From Lunularia cruciata (lineage: Eukaryota > Streptophyta > Marchantiopsida > Lunulariales > Lunulariaceae): a DNA stretch of 64,000 bases. Each line of letters begins with the position of its first letter. Position 1 is the stretch's first letter. Of this stretch, positions 38,138 to 51,400 are shown piece after piece. The position numbers and the translations under genes are program-made. The DNA is taken from positions 25,806,333 to 25,870,332 of the forward strand of contig OX419756.1 in the NCBI GenBank assembly GCA_948567375.1. The letters run 5' to 3'. The notes below the pieces were generated by a model. That model did not search any database and was not told the origin of the DNA. It worked only from the letters and a program-made list of their open reading frames with translations.

Positions 38138-38745
38138 TCAGCAATCATCCAGCTCCCCAACGAGCCACGGAGTGACAATATGCATAATCTGTTCCTTGAC
38201 AGAACACCCACTAGTAGACAAAACATATATCAGAAACTCAACACTTCATAAAAGCCCGTGACAGAAAAAGCATCCGTGGAATGCGCATGCAACTCAAAGG
38301 CTTACAATGGGGCTCCTTCAAGAAGCCCTGTAAAAGTTTCCAATAGATAATTTGTACACACTTGGTCATGGACCCGACCAAGAACTTTCCACACTGACCA
38401 GCAGCAGTATTTTGAGTCTGAGTACAGCTCCAGTACCGTAATTACTGAAGAAGTTGTGTCAGCAGATCGCAGCTCTGATGTGAATCGAGACTTTGTGCGG
38501 CAGCTCAGATACATGATTGATGAATTGGCGCTAAAAGCGATTCCCCGCTTGTGTAAACAATGTGAGACAAACAAGGACACTGTCAGCGAAGTTATGTGTC
38601 CCACCTGAGCAGTCCACTTGTTGCACCACGAGAGGAGACTTTTGATTCAGCCAGCGAGTGATTCTTGATGACTCATTTTTAAGAGGTGTCACGAAGTACC
38701 TTCTTTTGCCACTTGGCCATAAAACTACCCAACCCACCTTCACCT
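38138..38745 (-). CDS. Putative host gene upstream of PHS1, C-terminal exons, unrecognised
   Basis: The minus strand shows three exon-like blocks. The first (about 38745-38608) follows a good acceptor, TTGCTTTCAG, and contains VKVGWVVLWPSGKRRYFV. The second (about 38530-38306) contains KVLGRVHDQVCTNYLLETFT and ends at a donor, T|GTAAGCC. The third (38210-38138) reads in phase as CSVKEQIMHIVTPWLVGELD and ends in a stop. The second and third blocks join in frame. The junction between the first and second is unclear, because only weak or very short introns keep the frame. I do not recognise the family, and earlier exons were not found. Confidence 0.4.
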
Positions 38746-39138
38746 GAAAGCAACAGAGCAGCAAAACCTTGCTGCTGGGGCCATCTTCTTAACTTTAGCT
38801 AAACATTCCTTCAAATTCACCCTCACCCTCTTCTTAGAACGGTATTCTGCTTGTTTCAAAGTTAAAAGCACCAATCCTATTGCACCACATTCGTAATTTT
38901 CTCAAAGCAGATAATGAGACTTGTAACATGTCATCCTGAACGCTTGAACTACCAGCGATTTGATGATTCAAAAGAGATTTTCCTGTCTACTACAACTTCC
39001 TGTCTGAGTCGAGGCAAAAGTCCATACAGTTACCATGTGTCATGTCAGACTAGGAGGAATTTGTGTATTAACAACATGATGCGAATGTCTAGGGGCAACA
39101 CAAAATAGCAAGTCCGCAATCAACAGTTGCCAGCCCAT

Positions 39139-39439
39139 ATGTCCATATCTTCTCACTGTACCGGAATTCTGGGAGGCTGTGGAAACCACAACAAGAGACT
39201 CGGAGATTTTGAACCTTTAAAACTCTCTGTAAATCGGTATTATTATGAAAGACGTGTTGGATTCGCATTGTGTGCTAATTTGGTGGGTACTCTGAAATAA
39301 CAAACCGATGTTTCCTTATTCTGAATTAGGCACCGGAGCGTGCACACAGGACCATGTGGACACAATGGTTGGTTCCCTTTTCAACTCTTCAGGAAAAGGC
39401 AGACTTCATAGAACAAGTTCGAAACCGAGTGTTATCTGA
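39139..39439 (+). CDS. Putative small two-exon gene, about 85 aa, unrecognised
   Basis: An ATG at 39139 opens a frame (GILGGCGNHNKRLGDFEPLK, then VNRYYYERRVGFALCANLV) ending at a GT donor after 39286. A good acceptor, CTGAATTAG, precedes 39330 and restores the same frame (GTGACTQDHVDTMVGSLFN) to a stop at 39437-39439. The implied 43 bp intron is unusually short for a plant, which is the main doubt. A second frame through exon 2 is also open. The product is unknown; it would be Cys- and Gly-rich at its N-terminus. Confidence 0.28.
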
Positions 39440-41900
39440 ACAAGGTATGGGTAATGAGAAAATAAACTAAAATGAAAATGAAACGGGGTTAGTGCGAGGG
39501 ACAATATCAAAGTTTCTTATACAACAAAACCATAATTTAATTCATCCCTAAATTTTAATAACCTCTAACTGTCTCCTTAGATTTAATATTTTGGCAAAAT
39601 TCTATTATTTTTTATCAACATTATTTCCCTTCTTCAAGGTGTAAACCTCTTTAAAGAATTATTAAGTTCCAAAATTAAGAGCTAGGTGCCTGGGGCTATG
39701 CACTAGTAGGTCGAATATAGTAACCTTGGGACTGGAGAGATGAATTAAATCACAAGACTGAATCAAGAGGAATGATTGATTTACATCTACTTTTAGTTTG
39801 GATCATTCTATAGGGATTCATTTTAGGTTTCATGGTATAATCCATAATCCATTCTCCAATAATTTCCCCAAATAGACAACACATGAATATTAAACATAAG
39901 CAAATTAAACATAAGCATCAACTCTGCTTCTCTGACTCTGTTCATTTTCATGCCCATGTAACTTTCATTTTAGAAACCCTAAAGGAGAAAAATTCTGGAC
40001 ATACCTTCTCATTAGTAGACCATCTGTTCTAAAAAATTTATTGTTGATGTGATATATTGATGATACACGCCTATGTTTAATATTGTATCTGCCACTGTTT
40101 CCCTCGTTTCCTTTGTATTATTATGACATAGACCAAAGTCCTCTTCCTTCCTATATTCTATATATTTGACTTTCATCCGGGGAAAGTACTGTGGAGGTTC
40201 GTGCAACTTCAAGATGCTACTCCATTTTATGTGGCGATTTATGAGGATCTGCATGAGACTTATGCATTATATGTCTTTTTATGTTTTACCATTTGTTGTG
40301 GTTGACTCTCCGGTGACAAGATTACGTAGTAGATATAATTAGTTATGTTTGTCTTCGATGGGAAGTTTAGTTCGATGCAATGAAAAGTTAAAAGAACTAT
40401 TAAAGAATTAAATTAATTAAGAATTAATTAAAGAAGTATTTGTGTGGCAAATAACGAGTGAACAATTATTTTTACCTTATATGCTTTTTCTCTTTCCCGG
40501 AATGGAAGTATATAACACTGGTCGAAATAGAAACACTTTCCTACATTGACAAGATTCCTAAACTGATCAAGTATATTTTGAATTTCTTACAATTTCATAC
40601 AACAAGAAGAAAACTATTGAAAGTATCATGAGTTTGAACTTTACATGGGTCATATTTTCTACTGGTGCAGATTATAAGCTCACATAGCACAAGTGGAAAT
40701 ATTTGGAGAGAAAAGTGTAGAAAAAAATTTTTGTTTTGAAATCTTTTATCTATTTTTATCAATGAGGTTAAGCCTTCTTTTAAGAGATAGGAAATCTAGA
40801 TTGTAAGTCATAATTCTAAATTCTCTATCTTTCCAAAAAAAAAAGGTATACCCTTTACTTAAAACCTCATTCTTCCTAGATAATAAGAAGTCTTCCATTT
40901 ATGTTGATAGTATCCATATAAACATAAATCAGTATATAGACTTTTATTTTCTGTAAAATTATTAGTAAAATATAACTCTATTCAATCTTTGTTAAAATAT
41001 GATACTGTCCTCATGTGATTCACATCAAAATGGGAGAGGTGTGCACTTATTATATATGGAATTTCTTTGGATTATCTAAAGTTGGTATGAAAGATAAAAG
41101 ATTAATATTAAATATTATATGATTATTAAATATTATGTAATTGATATATTTCTTAATTGAAATTATAATTAGAAATAATAAACATTTTAAAGTCATCTTT
41201 GTTCAATAACAATATCAAAAAGATTGTACATGAGATATAAAATAGCATGATCTCTATTCTCCTCTATGAGTTTATTGAAGGTGGTTGATTTCCATGATTG
41301 TCAATCAAAAATTGGAGGGGACAGTTCCACACTACATACTAAATAATGAGAAATCCATATCAATTTAGCAATCTAGTTTATCGTTAAAATCACACTCTTA
41401 AGTGTTAGTTTGTTGAAGTGAAGTGATTCAATATGCTCTTCTTTCACAGTCGGTAAGATTGTTGCAGTTCTTCTTTATCATATCTTTTACTAAAATATTG
41501 TAAGAGAGTTAATTAAATAAGTGAGTTGATTTTGGTCAGAGTTGCTTTAAGTTGGTGTGTTATTTTCTTTATAAGTCTGCTGCACACTGATTGTAGTTTT
41601 GTCTTTGAGATTATATGATATCCTAATTAATTTTTTCACCTATACCTACTTATCAATGATCATAGCATGAATGGGAGTGAAGAAAGTTATTGATTACAAA
41701 AGGCCTCAAAGGAAAAGACAGAGTACAAAAGCACATAGAAGTGCGGATGGACCAATAGTGCCAAAAGCCAAGGAGAAGTAATGGCCAAAGCCCCACATGG
41801 AAAAAGAAACTAAAATAACCCACAAAATAACAAAAGTAGCCTACCAAGTAACCTACTCCTAAAATTGTATGATATAGGTCCTCCAAAGGTATGTTTGGTA
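39440..41900. other. AT-rich intergenic stretch
   Basis: This has low GC, many A/T runs and no open frame with coding character on either strand. No retroelement match to the four families was found. It separates the PHS1 island from the right-hand retroelement block. Confidence 0.6.
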
Positions 41901-41903
41901 GAT

Positions 41904-41933
41904 GGGTGGGTGGGTGGGTGGGAGGGAGGGAGG
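41904..41933 (+). repeat. G-run tract, strong G-quadruplex candidate
   Basis: Seven consecutive GGG runs are separated by single T or A bases (GGGT repeated, then GGGA). This meets the G3+N1 quadruplex pattern on the plus strand and sits at the edge of the right-hand retroelement block. Confidence 0.85.
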
Positions 41934-41964
41934 TGCCTAGACATATTGGAAGCTCCTCTTTTCA

Positions 41965-43075
41965 AAGACCAAGGAGAAAATTAGGAGAATGGAAGATCAA
42001 AGTGAAAGATCACATTGAGACTCTTGAATGAGAGAAACTTAGAATATCTAGCATGAGCTTGGGCTTTGGTATTTATAGTGAAGTATACAAGGATCTTGAG
42101 AAGCTTCTCAAGAATTTTCCTAAAAGCCACTTTCTTAGAGTGAAAGCCAAGCTAATCAAGAAGCTTCTCAAGAAGTTGCCTACTTGGCATGCAACTAAGC
42201 TAATTGGGAAGCTTCTTCCTAGAAGTCACCACTTGGCATGCACATTATCCAAGACTTGCAAAAGTACCAAGTATCTTCCTAGATGCTTCTAGAATATTAT
42301 TATAATTCTTGGCTAATTTGGCCCATTTGCTATGTCCTTAGTCTTGACTAACTTATTAGTAAACTCCATATTGTTACACATTTTCCCATCACTAGTTGGT
42401 GACATCTTCATCACCATGGAAGCTTTAAACTCTTGGATTTTCATTTGTGCATTCTAGAGATGAGAAAGAGGCTCCTAAGTAGCATCTTGAAGGAGATACC
42501 CTTTTGAAAGGACTTTGTACTCTGTATGTTGTTGGCAGCCATGTGGAATGTGTTGACGTGCAAGGATACAATCAACTTCATACTCCTCATGATTGTTGAT
42601 AGGGATGGGAAGAGGAGGGTGTTGGACACAAGAGGAAAAGGAAGATCTATTAGAAACATGAAAAACAAGGTGGATTTGCATATGATAAGGCAAGGCAAGG
42701 CGATAAGCAACAAGAGAAATGATTTGGGTGACATCAAATGTGCATATCCAATTAGGAGCAAGTCTACTTGGGTAACAAGTAGGTGGGGTAGGTTACTAGA
42801 AGAACACATGACCTTATCACCAAGTTGAAAGGTAAGATCATGGCAATGTTGATCTATGTATCGTTTATGACAAGTTTGAGTAACAAGGAGATGAAATTTG
42901 GCTTCTTGTAAGGATTGGGATATTGTGGTCAAGAAGGTGGAAGTATGAGGGACATAAGATGGAGAAGGAGAAGGAGCAAATAAGTTGGCAAATAAGTTAC
43001 AATTCTTGGCTAATTTGGCCTATTTGCTACTTTATTAGTCTTGACTACCTCCTCAATAACCTCCATATTGTTACA
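41965..43075 (-). mobile_element. Family 3 chromovirus remnant, minus strand (copy E1)
   Basis: A 3' LTR (about 41965-42378, ending TCCATATTGTTACA on the plus strand) is followed on the plus side by degraded integrase C-terminus and chromodomain sequence (42440-42960, minus). A roughly 90 bp piece of another Family 3 LTR start follows (42988-43075). It is old, with several breaks and most of the interior missing. Confidence 0.75.
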
Positions 43076-43096
43076 ACATCATATACGGTATGTTGG

Positions 43097-43649
43097 TGTA
43101 ATACAATTAGCTAGACAAATTATCTTGGTAATATCTTTAAAGATGTTATACATATTGTCTAAGTAAATCAGATAAAGAAGTCACCAAACAAGGATTTCCA
43201 CTAATAGGGAAGAGGCCAAAAACATACAAAAACTTCAAAGCCAATTTTGGAGGCCTAAACAAAAGAATTAGGTTTTGAAAAATAGAGTCTCATATCCCCT
43301 AGAAGAAGAAGGTAATAGAAGAAGCATTTCCTTCTTCTCCTTATTTTGTCTCATTGAGATCTTTCTAATGGTACCTCTTTCATTCTATTCTAAGCTTCTT
43401 ATAATAATATTTCCAAAAGATTCCCTTGTTTGACCAATCAAATGGAACTAAGGCTGATATGTCACTAATCTATGTAGCTAGTCCAAGGATGTAGCTTGTT
43501 GATAGTTCACCAATCCATGTATTTAATCTAAGGGTGTAGTTCCTTCAAAGATGATCCTCTTCACTATATAATAAAGATAGAGAGGTTCTTTGAGGTATCA
43601 AAGTTTTAGGAATTCCAATCTTATATTCTTTTGTCTTCAAACTATTACA
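43097..43649 (+). repeat. Family 2 solo LTR
   Basis: It starts TGTAATACAATTAGCTAG and ends AACTATTACA, about 553 bp. No internal region adjoins it. The flanking five bases GTTGG and ATTGG match at four of five positions, fitting an old target duplication. Confidence 0.8.
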
Positions 43650-44494
43650 ATTGGTCGTCTATGAATATGAATATGTGTGCTCTCACCCTTTAAGGAAGAG
43701 GTCTTGATAGGTCCAATTAACGCTCAATATAAACTTGGGAACAAGTGGAATGTAAGATCTAAGCTATTGTGTCTTGGAGAGCATTGTAAACTCTAGTATG
43801 CTCTCCCATATAGCATATCACAAAATGTGGATGCTTTGTGTATTAAATGTAGCTTTACACGTGCATTTGTCCAATAGTCCTAGAAGTGTGTGGTAATCCT
43901 AATTATAGGCTGAGTGTTGTGGTAAACCCCTCCAAAGTGAACCAAAGTACTCTACCAAAGGAGAGGCATAAAGCCAAACCCTAAAATCCTATCACTCCAT
44001 AGAAGAGAATCCTAGCTCTATCAAGAACAAGCACCTTAGTGAGGATGCTAGTAAGGATGTGAGTGTGCATACACTCACTAAGCTTTGCTTGAGTCTTAAT
44101 AGAGTCTAAGGATACAAATTCAACAAACAAGAGCAATACTATGTATATGGGTCCTAGTACTAGGTCACGAGCCAATCAAAGATATGCATGGGTGTCCAAG
44201 TAGATTATTGTGATAGATGCCAATAGAAAAGGACAACCCTTGTGCATGAACTTATTTACTAATAAGGGGCCATTATTATGCATGTTCCTATATAAGTTGC
44301 TAGTGTGATCATCTCTTACAATAATGATACCATAGCCTCCTATGGCTATGGGGAGAGCAATCTACAATCTACACCACTTGTTTGCCAATTGCAGGAGCAT
44401 CCATGACCCTAAAGGAGTAGAGAAGATATGATGCATGGTGCTATCAAAGGCCCATAGATGAGAAAGGAGTACTATTGTGGGAGGGTACATATGG
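43650..44494. other. Unassigned interval between LTRs
   Basis: I see no gene. The last 20 bases (GGGAGGGTACATATGG) resemble the polypurine tract that precedes Family 3 LTRs, so part of this may be the decayed end of another element. Confidence 0.4.
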
Positions 44495-44564
44495 TGTAAC
44501 AATATGGAGTTTAGCGACAAAGTTAGTGGGGCTAACAAAGTAGCAAATAAGACAAATTAGCCTA

Positions 44565-44790
44565 GAATATTCTAGAAGTATTGAGTAAGCTTCTTGGGAA
44601 GCTTCCCGGCTAGCTTAGCTTGCACCTCAAGTAAGTATCTTCTAGAAGGAAGCTTCTATAAGCTTCCAAGTAGCTTAGCTTGCACGCCAAGTAGGAGGCT
44701 TCTTGAAGGAAGCTTCTTGAGAAGCTTCCTGGTTAACTTAGCTTTCACTCTAAGAAAGCGGTTTGAAGAAGCTTCTTGAGAAGCTTCTCA
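44565..44790 (+). promoter_or_regulatory. Array of heat-shock-element-like sites in a Family 3 LTR
   Basis: Many inverted GAA/TTC units of the form GAAnnTTC or TTCnnGAA (GAATATTC, TTCTAGAA, GAAGCTTC) lie within about 220 bp, ending about 20 bp before the TATA box. This is the pattern bound by heat-shock transcription factors. Confidence 0.6.
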
Positions 44791-44808
44791 AGGACCTTAT
44801 ATGCTACT

Positions 44809-44816
44809 TATAAATA
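44809..44816 (+). promoter_or_regulatory. TATA box of Family 3 LTR
   Basis: TATAAATA lies downstream of the GAAnnTTC array and about 105 bp before the LTR end. The same box is seen in the other Family 3 LTRs (for example 58367-58374, minus). Confidence 0.75.
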
Positions 44817-44922
44817 CCAAAGCCGAAGTTCATGCTAGGCATTTAGAGTTTTCTCTCATTCAAGTGTCCCAAATATGAACTTCCATTCTCCTATTTCTCT
44901 CCTTGGTCTTGGTCTTTTACAT

Positions 44923-44934
44923 TGGTATCAGAGC
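44923..44934 (+). promoter_or_regulatory. Primer-binding site, initiator-Met tRNA
   Basis: TGGTATCAGAGC, two bases after the LTR, exactly matches the common plant gypsy/copia iMet primer site. Confidence 0.93.
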
Positions 44935-47900
44935 ATGAATGGGATGGATGGAATTTATGGACCACCAAATCCACTTTTGCCAACCATTTGGATTTTCATG
45001 TCCAACTATTACCCAAGCATCGTTTCACCCAATTCATCACCTTATGTTTTGGGTAGGATTTTCTGCATATGATTACTGTGTTTGAGGAACCCTTGATACT
45101 TCTGGTTGTAACTTATGGAGACCGGTGGATGTGTTGCATCTATGTGTTGTTGAATTAGATAAACTGAGAGTAGTGGGATAGGGGAGTAGCTATGGCGGCA
45201 ATATCAAACATTATCCTTGCAATGCAACAACAAATTAAGCACCTTACTCGATTTTTGGATGAACGAAAGCAACAACGACAAGAACATATAGAGAGAACAC
45301 TAGTTTAAGATGGAGAAGATCACATTCAACTTCCAAAACCCAAGGTATTTGAAGGCAAAAATCTTTTGGGAATAGTGGAGAATTTTGTGTTTGATTATGA
45401 ACGTTATTTTGAAGCCACCAACCTTCAAGATGAATAGAAATAGATTCTCTTGGCTTCTAGCCAATTAGATGGTGTGGCAAAACTTTGGTGGCAATTCCGA
45501 GTAGAGCAAGCTAAATGACAGATTATTACACCAATTTTGACATGGGTAAAATTCAAGGATGCAATACTTAGTTGATATCAAACTATAAATGCCACCCAAG
45601 TTGCACAAGATAAACTAGCAGAGTTGAAGCAGATTGGCTCTGTAAGGAGCTATATCACATAATTTTAGAACATCATCATGCAAATTCCGGATATACAAGA
45701 AGGTGAAGTTCTGGATTGATTTGTGCAGGGTTTGAAGGCACAAACCAAATTGGAGGTGACCATGCAAAAACCAAAAAATTTAGAAGAAACCATGCAATTG
45801 GCTGAGCGCTTTGATTCCTTGGTGCGACAACTTGGTCTCAACTTCAACCTATGCAAAGCCTACTTGTACACAATGCACGGGTGGAGGAACCGGTACCAAT
45901 GGAGATTGATGCTATCCAACGGAGATCACTTGGTACAGCGGATAAAGAAAGATTGCAACAAAATGGAGGTCATTTTTCTGTTACCAAGTTGGACATCACA
46001 TTGTTGAATGTCCACTTAGGAATGGGCGACCTCAACAAGTTGCCTAGATGGAGTTCGTAGAACAGAGTGATCAAGAAAATGAGGAATCCCAATAGGAGAT
46101 TTTGAGCCACCTACTGGGAGCTTGATTAGTTCCAATGGGATTGAAGGCTCGACCTATGCAAGTTTGCTTCACTTGCAAGGTATGATATCTAATTGGGGTA
46201 GTAGGATTTTGGTTGATTTTGGAAGTTCAGAGAATCACATATCTATGCAAGTAGCAAAGGAATTGGATATTCCTATCAAGCCAATGATTAGAAGTAGATT
46301 GATGATGGCGGATGGTAGAAAAGGTTATGCATTCCGTAGTAGAAAAGGTTATGCATTCCGTACCTCACATCTTGTTACTTTTAAGATTGAGGAGTATTTG
46401 GAGTGTATGAGGTTTGTAGTGGCACGTCTACACTATGATGTCATTCTAGGACTACCTTGGCTTGAACGCCATAAGGTAAAATTTGATTGGACCCAATGAT
46501 AAACTCAAGTATAACACCAAGGTAAGAATTTCTAATTAGGTTATCTCGCACCTTTGAGTAAGACTCCTAAGAATAGTTAGTCCCAAGATGAGAAGTTGGT
46601 TGAGAAGGTAGCCATAGAGCATGCTTCAAAGAGAGAGGAGCCCCAAGATGGGAATTTTGCCAAGAAGGCAACCGCGGAGCAAGCTTTGAAGAGAGGTGAG
46701 CCCTAGATGGGAAGTTTTTTAGTGAAGCAGCCATTGAGCAAGCTTTGGAGGAAGATAAGTCTATTTTTGCGGTGTGGATCAAGCCGATTGCACAAGGACA
46801 ATCTGAGGAGAGCCAAGAGCCTCATCAAGCAAGGGTTGATCAGATAGTTAAGGAGTTTGCGGATGTGATTCTGGATGATTTGCCAAAGGGATTACCCTTT
46901 GATTGTGGTATGCCTTTCAAGATTAAGTTATTTCCAAGGAGTACTCTAGTGAGTAGACCAATCTATAGGCTCTCACCAAAGGAGTTGGAAGAGTTGCAAA
47001 CAACACTTACAAAGTTGTTGGAGAAGGACTTCATACAACATAGTACCTCCCCTTGGGGAGCATTGGTCCTATTTGTTCCAAAGAAGGATGGAGGACTTGT
47101 TTATTGATTATTGTGGCTCAATAAGCAATTAGTGAAGAATGCATATCCCTTGCCTTGGATTGATGACTTGCTTGATCAATTGAGTGGAGCATGATATTTT
47201 TCCAAGCTAGATCTTCACAACGGCTATTGGAAAATCCCCATTGATAGGGAGGATGTGCAAAAGACTGCCTTTTGCATAAGGTATGGGCATTTTGAGTAGA
47301 GAGTTCTACTTTTCGGGCTCATTAATGCTCCAGCAGTCTTCATGGATCAGATGCATTGGTTGTTGGATTGAATATTGGATCTGTACGTGATGGTGTTCTT
47401 GGATGATATCTTAATCTATAGCAAGATAGAGGTAGAACATGTGAATCACGTGCAAGAAGTCATAAGACGACTACGACAATGCAAATTTTACTACAAGAAG
47501 TCAAAGTGTGCCTTTTGGCAAAAGGAAGTTACCATCTTGGGTCACAAGATCTCATAAAAAAGGATCAAGATGGAAGAGGAGAAAATCAAGGCCATTATCG
47601 ATTGGCTATTATCAAGGCCATTACTCCAAAGGATGCTATAGAAGTATGAGCATTTAATGGGTTGGCCAATTTTTACCGACAGTTTATCCATTACTATGCT
47701 CATGTGGCTGCACCATTGATTGACCTCTTGGGGAAGGACTTGAGATTCCAATGGACCACCAAACACAAAGAATTATTCCAAAAGTTGAAATATATGGTGT
47801 CTTCAAGATCCATTCTTCAACCATATGATCTTCAACTACCCTGTGTGGTTGATTTTGATGCTTCTAACTTTGCAATTGGAGCCGTGTTGCAACAAAAATT

Positions 47901-48474
47901 CCCAGATGGACTACATCCCATTGCCTTTGTGTCTTGTTGACTCAATACAGCTGAAAGAAACTACTCTACTCAAGATCAAAAACAATTTTCAAACCATTGT
48001 TGCAGACCTTACACTTGGAACACATGAAGAGTTGACACCATCAATGGAAGAAACAACTCCAATTATTTTACATCAAACTTGAGTAGAAACCAGGTCGGTT
48101 CCACATCATCCCTAATGCTTTATCACAATGACTTGATTTGAAGTCTCTTCCTCTCATCACAATGGCAATTATGACTATGTTAATTGACTCCAAGGTCCAA
48201 AATGAGTTTCAGTCAGCTCTACAACAAGATTTCTTCTTCCAAATGGTACATGGTTGCCTTACAGCATATGACAAGGAGTACAACACCTTCTCCTTCAAGG
48301 AGGGTCTTCTATTCCATGAGGACCAAATCTATGTTCCAACCAAAGGTGATCTTCAACTTGTATGCCTTCAAGAAGCCCATGATTTACTCATAGTTTGTCA
48401 CATGGGGGTAGACAAGACCTTAGGTACCCTCCAACGCCGATGGTGGTGGCCTAACATGACATGACATGTTCAAA

Positions 48475-51400
48475 ATTTGTTTGATCATGCTAGCTTGAGC
48501 TTGGCTTGAGCTTGACTTGGGCATTTATAGGTAACCTAGGTATAAGACTCCCAAGGATCTTCCAAGGAAGGTTTCTTCTAGGAACCGTGTCACGCCATTT
48601 GTAGTGTCGCATCTTGATTGCTCGGACATTGGAATTCTAGTGATAGTAGTTAGAGGCATTTTGACAGTCACTCATAGACTACTTCTTGATCATTAGATTT
48701 CATGGGGTACTGACTTCATGGTGGGGCCTACTATCACTTGCACCGTCTATACTATTGGGTGTGCCGTCAACAAGACTATTGGGATCAGACCTAGGCCAAA
48801 ATTAGGAGTATACCCTAGGAGTGCAACTCCAAGCTCCAGAGAGCTCACTTCTTTGATTTTGGCCTTTGAGTTCTTGGCTAGAGGGGATGGAAAGCCGGCA
48901 AGGGTCACATAGAATCTCTTAGCTAGAGTGGGCATGGCTTGACTATAATCAGTGCTTTGTTGTTGGAAAGTTGTTGAGGATCAGATCAAGTACTAATCCG
49001 ATTTGAGTTGTAAAAAATCTGATTATTGTGACACTTTAGAGTTCATGTATGACTTATGTGTGAGTTGTGCTTCTATAGTGTATGATGTTGACAGCGATGT
49101 ATGTTGTGTAGCGATGTATATATGCACAACAACTGCCTTACTTGGAGTGAAAGCTAAGCTAAAAATTTACTTAATATACAAGCTAAGCTAGCCATTAGCT
49201 TGGCATACAAGTTACTCTACTCTTGGAAAGTTTCTAGAAGCTTCTCACCAAGAAGCTTCTCACGTACTTCTAGAATATTTTACTTGTAAGCTTTCTCAAT
49301 GCTTCTAGCACATTCTAAGGCTAGTTCTACTTCCTTTTGCTACATTTAGCTTTGACTACTAACCCATTAGCTTCTACTAATTTGTCTATTAACTCCATAT
49401 TATTATATATTCTCCCACCACTAGTTAGTGATGTCTTCATTACCATGGAATGTTCAAACTCCTATAGAGTTATCTATGCATTTTGAGGTGAGAAAGAGGC
49501 TCCCATGTGGCATCATGAAGGGAGTTCCCTTTCCAAAAGACATTATATTCAATGTGTTGTTGGTAACCATGTTGGATGTTACAATGTGCAAAGATACAAT
49601 CAACTTCATATTCCTCATGATCGTTGGACACAAATGGGAAAAGAAGATGGGTTAGACACAAAGGGTTTTAATTTTGAAACATGGAAGATAGGATGGATCT
49701 GAATATGACTAGGGAGAGCAAGTTGGTAGGAAACAAGAGAAATGATCAAAGTAATCTTAAATGCACCTATCCAATTGGAAGCAACCCTATCCAATTGGAA
49801 GCAAGTTTATGTACTTGGGTATCAAATGAGAGAGGAAGATTGGAAGAAAGCATGATCTTCTAACCTAATTGAAAGGTAAGATTGCAAGGGTATTTACACA
49901 TATTACTTTTGCTGATTTTGAGCAACAAGAAGGTGAGACTTGGCTTAGTGTAGTGATTTAGATAACATGGACAAGAAAGTGGAAGTGTGTGGGACTTGAG
50001 ATTGTCGAGGAGCAAGAAGAGAATTTGGAACAAGTGGATCACCGATAATTAAGGAAGAAGGAAGAAAAGCCCATACTTGCATGCTTGGAATTATTGTAGG
50101 CAAACTTGACAATTATAAGATAAGTATCCCCATTAGTGTAGTGAACATTGATAAAGGCATGTAACATCTCCTCCAAAGTGTGGTTTGCTTTTTATTTTTC
50201 TATCAGTTTGAGGATGATAAGCTATAGATAATGCAAGCTTGGTACTAAAGAATTTTAAAAGTACTTGCCAAAGTTTACCAATAAAGCAAGGATCTTGATC
50301 AAATATGGGAACCCTTGGCATCCCATGGTGCTTGAAGATGATGTCAAAGTAGATTTGGGCCAATGTTGGAGCATAAATTAGATCCATGGCATGTGCAAAA
50401 TGAATCTACTTGCTAAGCTTATCAACAAACACAATAGTGCTTGTATGACCCTAGTCCATCTCTGGCAAGGAAATGATGAGGTCTAAGCTTAAATTCTCCC
50501 AATGGGTAGATGGAATTTGTAGTGGTTGAAAGAGTACACTTAACTTTTGGTTACTAGCTTTGTTGCATTGGTAGCTTTCACAAGATTGGACAAACCTTCA
50601 AACCTCTTGTGCCATGTTGGGCCACCATCACTGATGTTACAACATACTTAAATTCTTGTCCACACTCATATGACCATGATTTGTAAGTCATGGGCCTCTT
50701 AAAGCCACACAAGTCATAGATCACCCTTGGTTGAAAAATACATCTAGTTCTCATAGAATAGAAGGTCTTCCTTGAAGGAGAAATTGTTTTATTCCTTGTT
50801 GTGTTGTTTAGAAGGGGTTCTTTAAAGTGTTTTTTTTTGTTATAAAGTGGTCCTAACTTGATTTGGACTTTTGAGTCAACTAACATTGTCTTAATTGCTA
50901 TTTTTATGAGAGATTTAGAAAGAGTCACCAAATCAAGTTGTTGTGATAAGGCATTGGGGATGACATGGAACTTGTTAAGGTTTGTACTCAAGCTTGATAT
51001 CAAAGAATTTTGGGTGTTCTTCCTATCAATAATGTTGACTTTCATGTGCTCCAAATGTCTATAACAAGAATTTATGATCGGTTTGCATGATCATTTGTTT
51101 CTCCAAGAGATAATGTCTCTATACCTTTGTGGCATATACCATCACAAGTTGTTTTAAATTTCAAGCATAGTAATTATTTTTTGTGGTGTTCAACTAATGA
51201 GACACAAACACAATGAGATATAATCCATCTAAAACTTCCTATTGCAACAAAACTCCAATGGCAAAGTTAAAAGCATCAAAATCAACCACACAAGGTAGTT
51301 GAGGATCATATGGTTGGAGGATGGGTAGTGAAGACACCATATGCTCCAATTTCTTTAATGATTCTTCATGCTTGGTTGTCCACTGAAAGCTCCATATCTT

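Larger units (their letters stand above)
44495..44921 (+). repeat. Family 3 5' LTR (copy E2)
   Basis: 427 bp, TGTAACAATATGGAG...GGTCTTTTACA. Its middle is dense in GAAGCTTC-type sites (about 44565-44790). Confidence 0.92.
44495..48470 (+). mobile_element. Family 3 chromovirus, plus strand, 3'-truncated (copy E2)
   Basis: The order is 5' LTR (44495-44921), primer site, gag (about 45193-46100), protease (46190-46500, ILVDFGSSENH), RT (46745-47560, with FLDD near 47400), RNase H (47660-48130) and the integrase zinc region (HMGVDKTLGTLQRRWWWPNM, about 48400). It stops near 48470, where an opposite-strand Family 3 LTR piece begins. There are several breaks in the coding part, and the chromodomain and 3' LTR are absent. 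Confidence 0.88.

Noticed and set aside
38565-38625. A 25 bp intron linking two exon-like blocks
   Set aside because: GT...AG with the right phase exists, and a similar one at about 26143-26168, but 25 bp is below plausible plant intron size. The PHS1 introns here are 139 bp or more. Treated as coincidence or an unresolved exon border.
43650-44494. Possible copia-type remnant
   Set aside because: Some translated fragments vaguely recall copia proteins, but no motif could be placed with confidence.
44565-44790. GAAGCTTC arrays as purely structural palindromes or a small satellite
   Set aside because: The spacing is irregular and three different modules (GAAGCTTC, TTCTAGAA, GAATATTC) share only the GAA/TTC pattern, which argues for protein-binding sites over a simple satellite. 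This is still inference.
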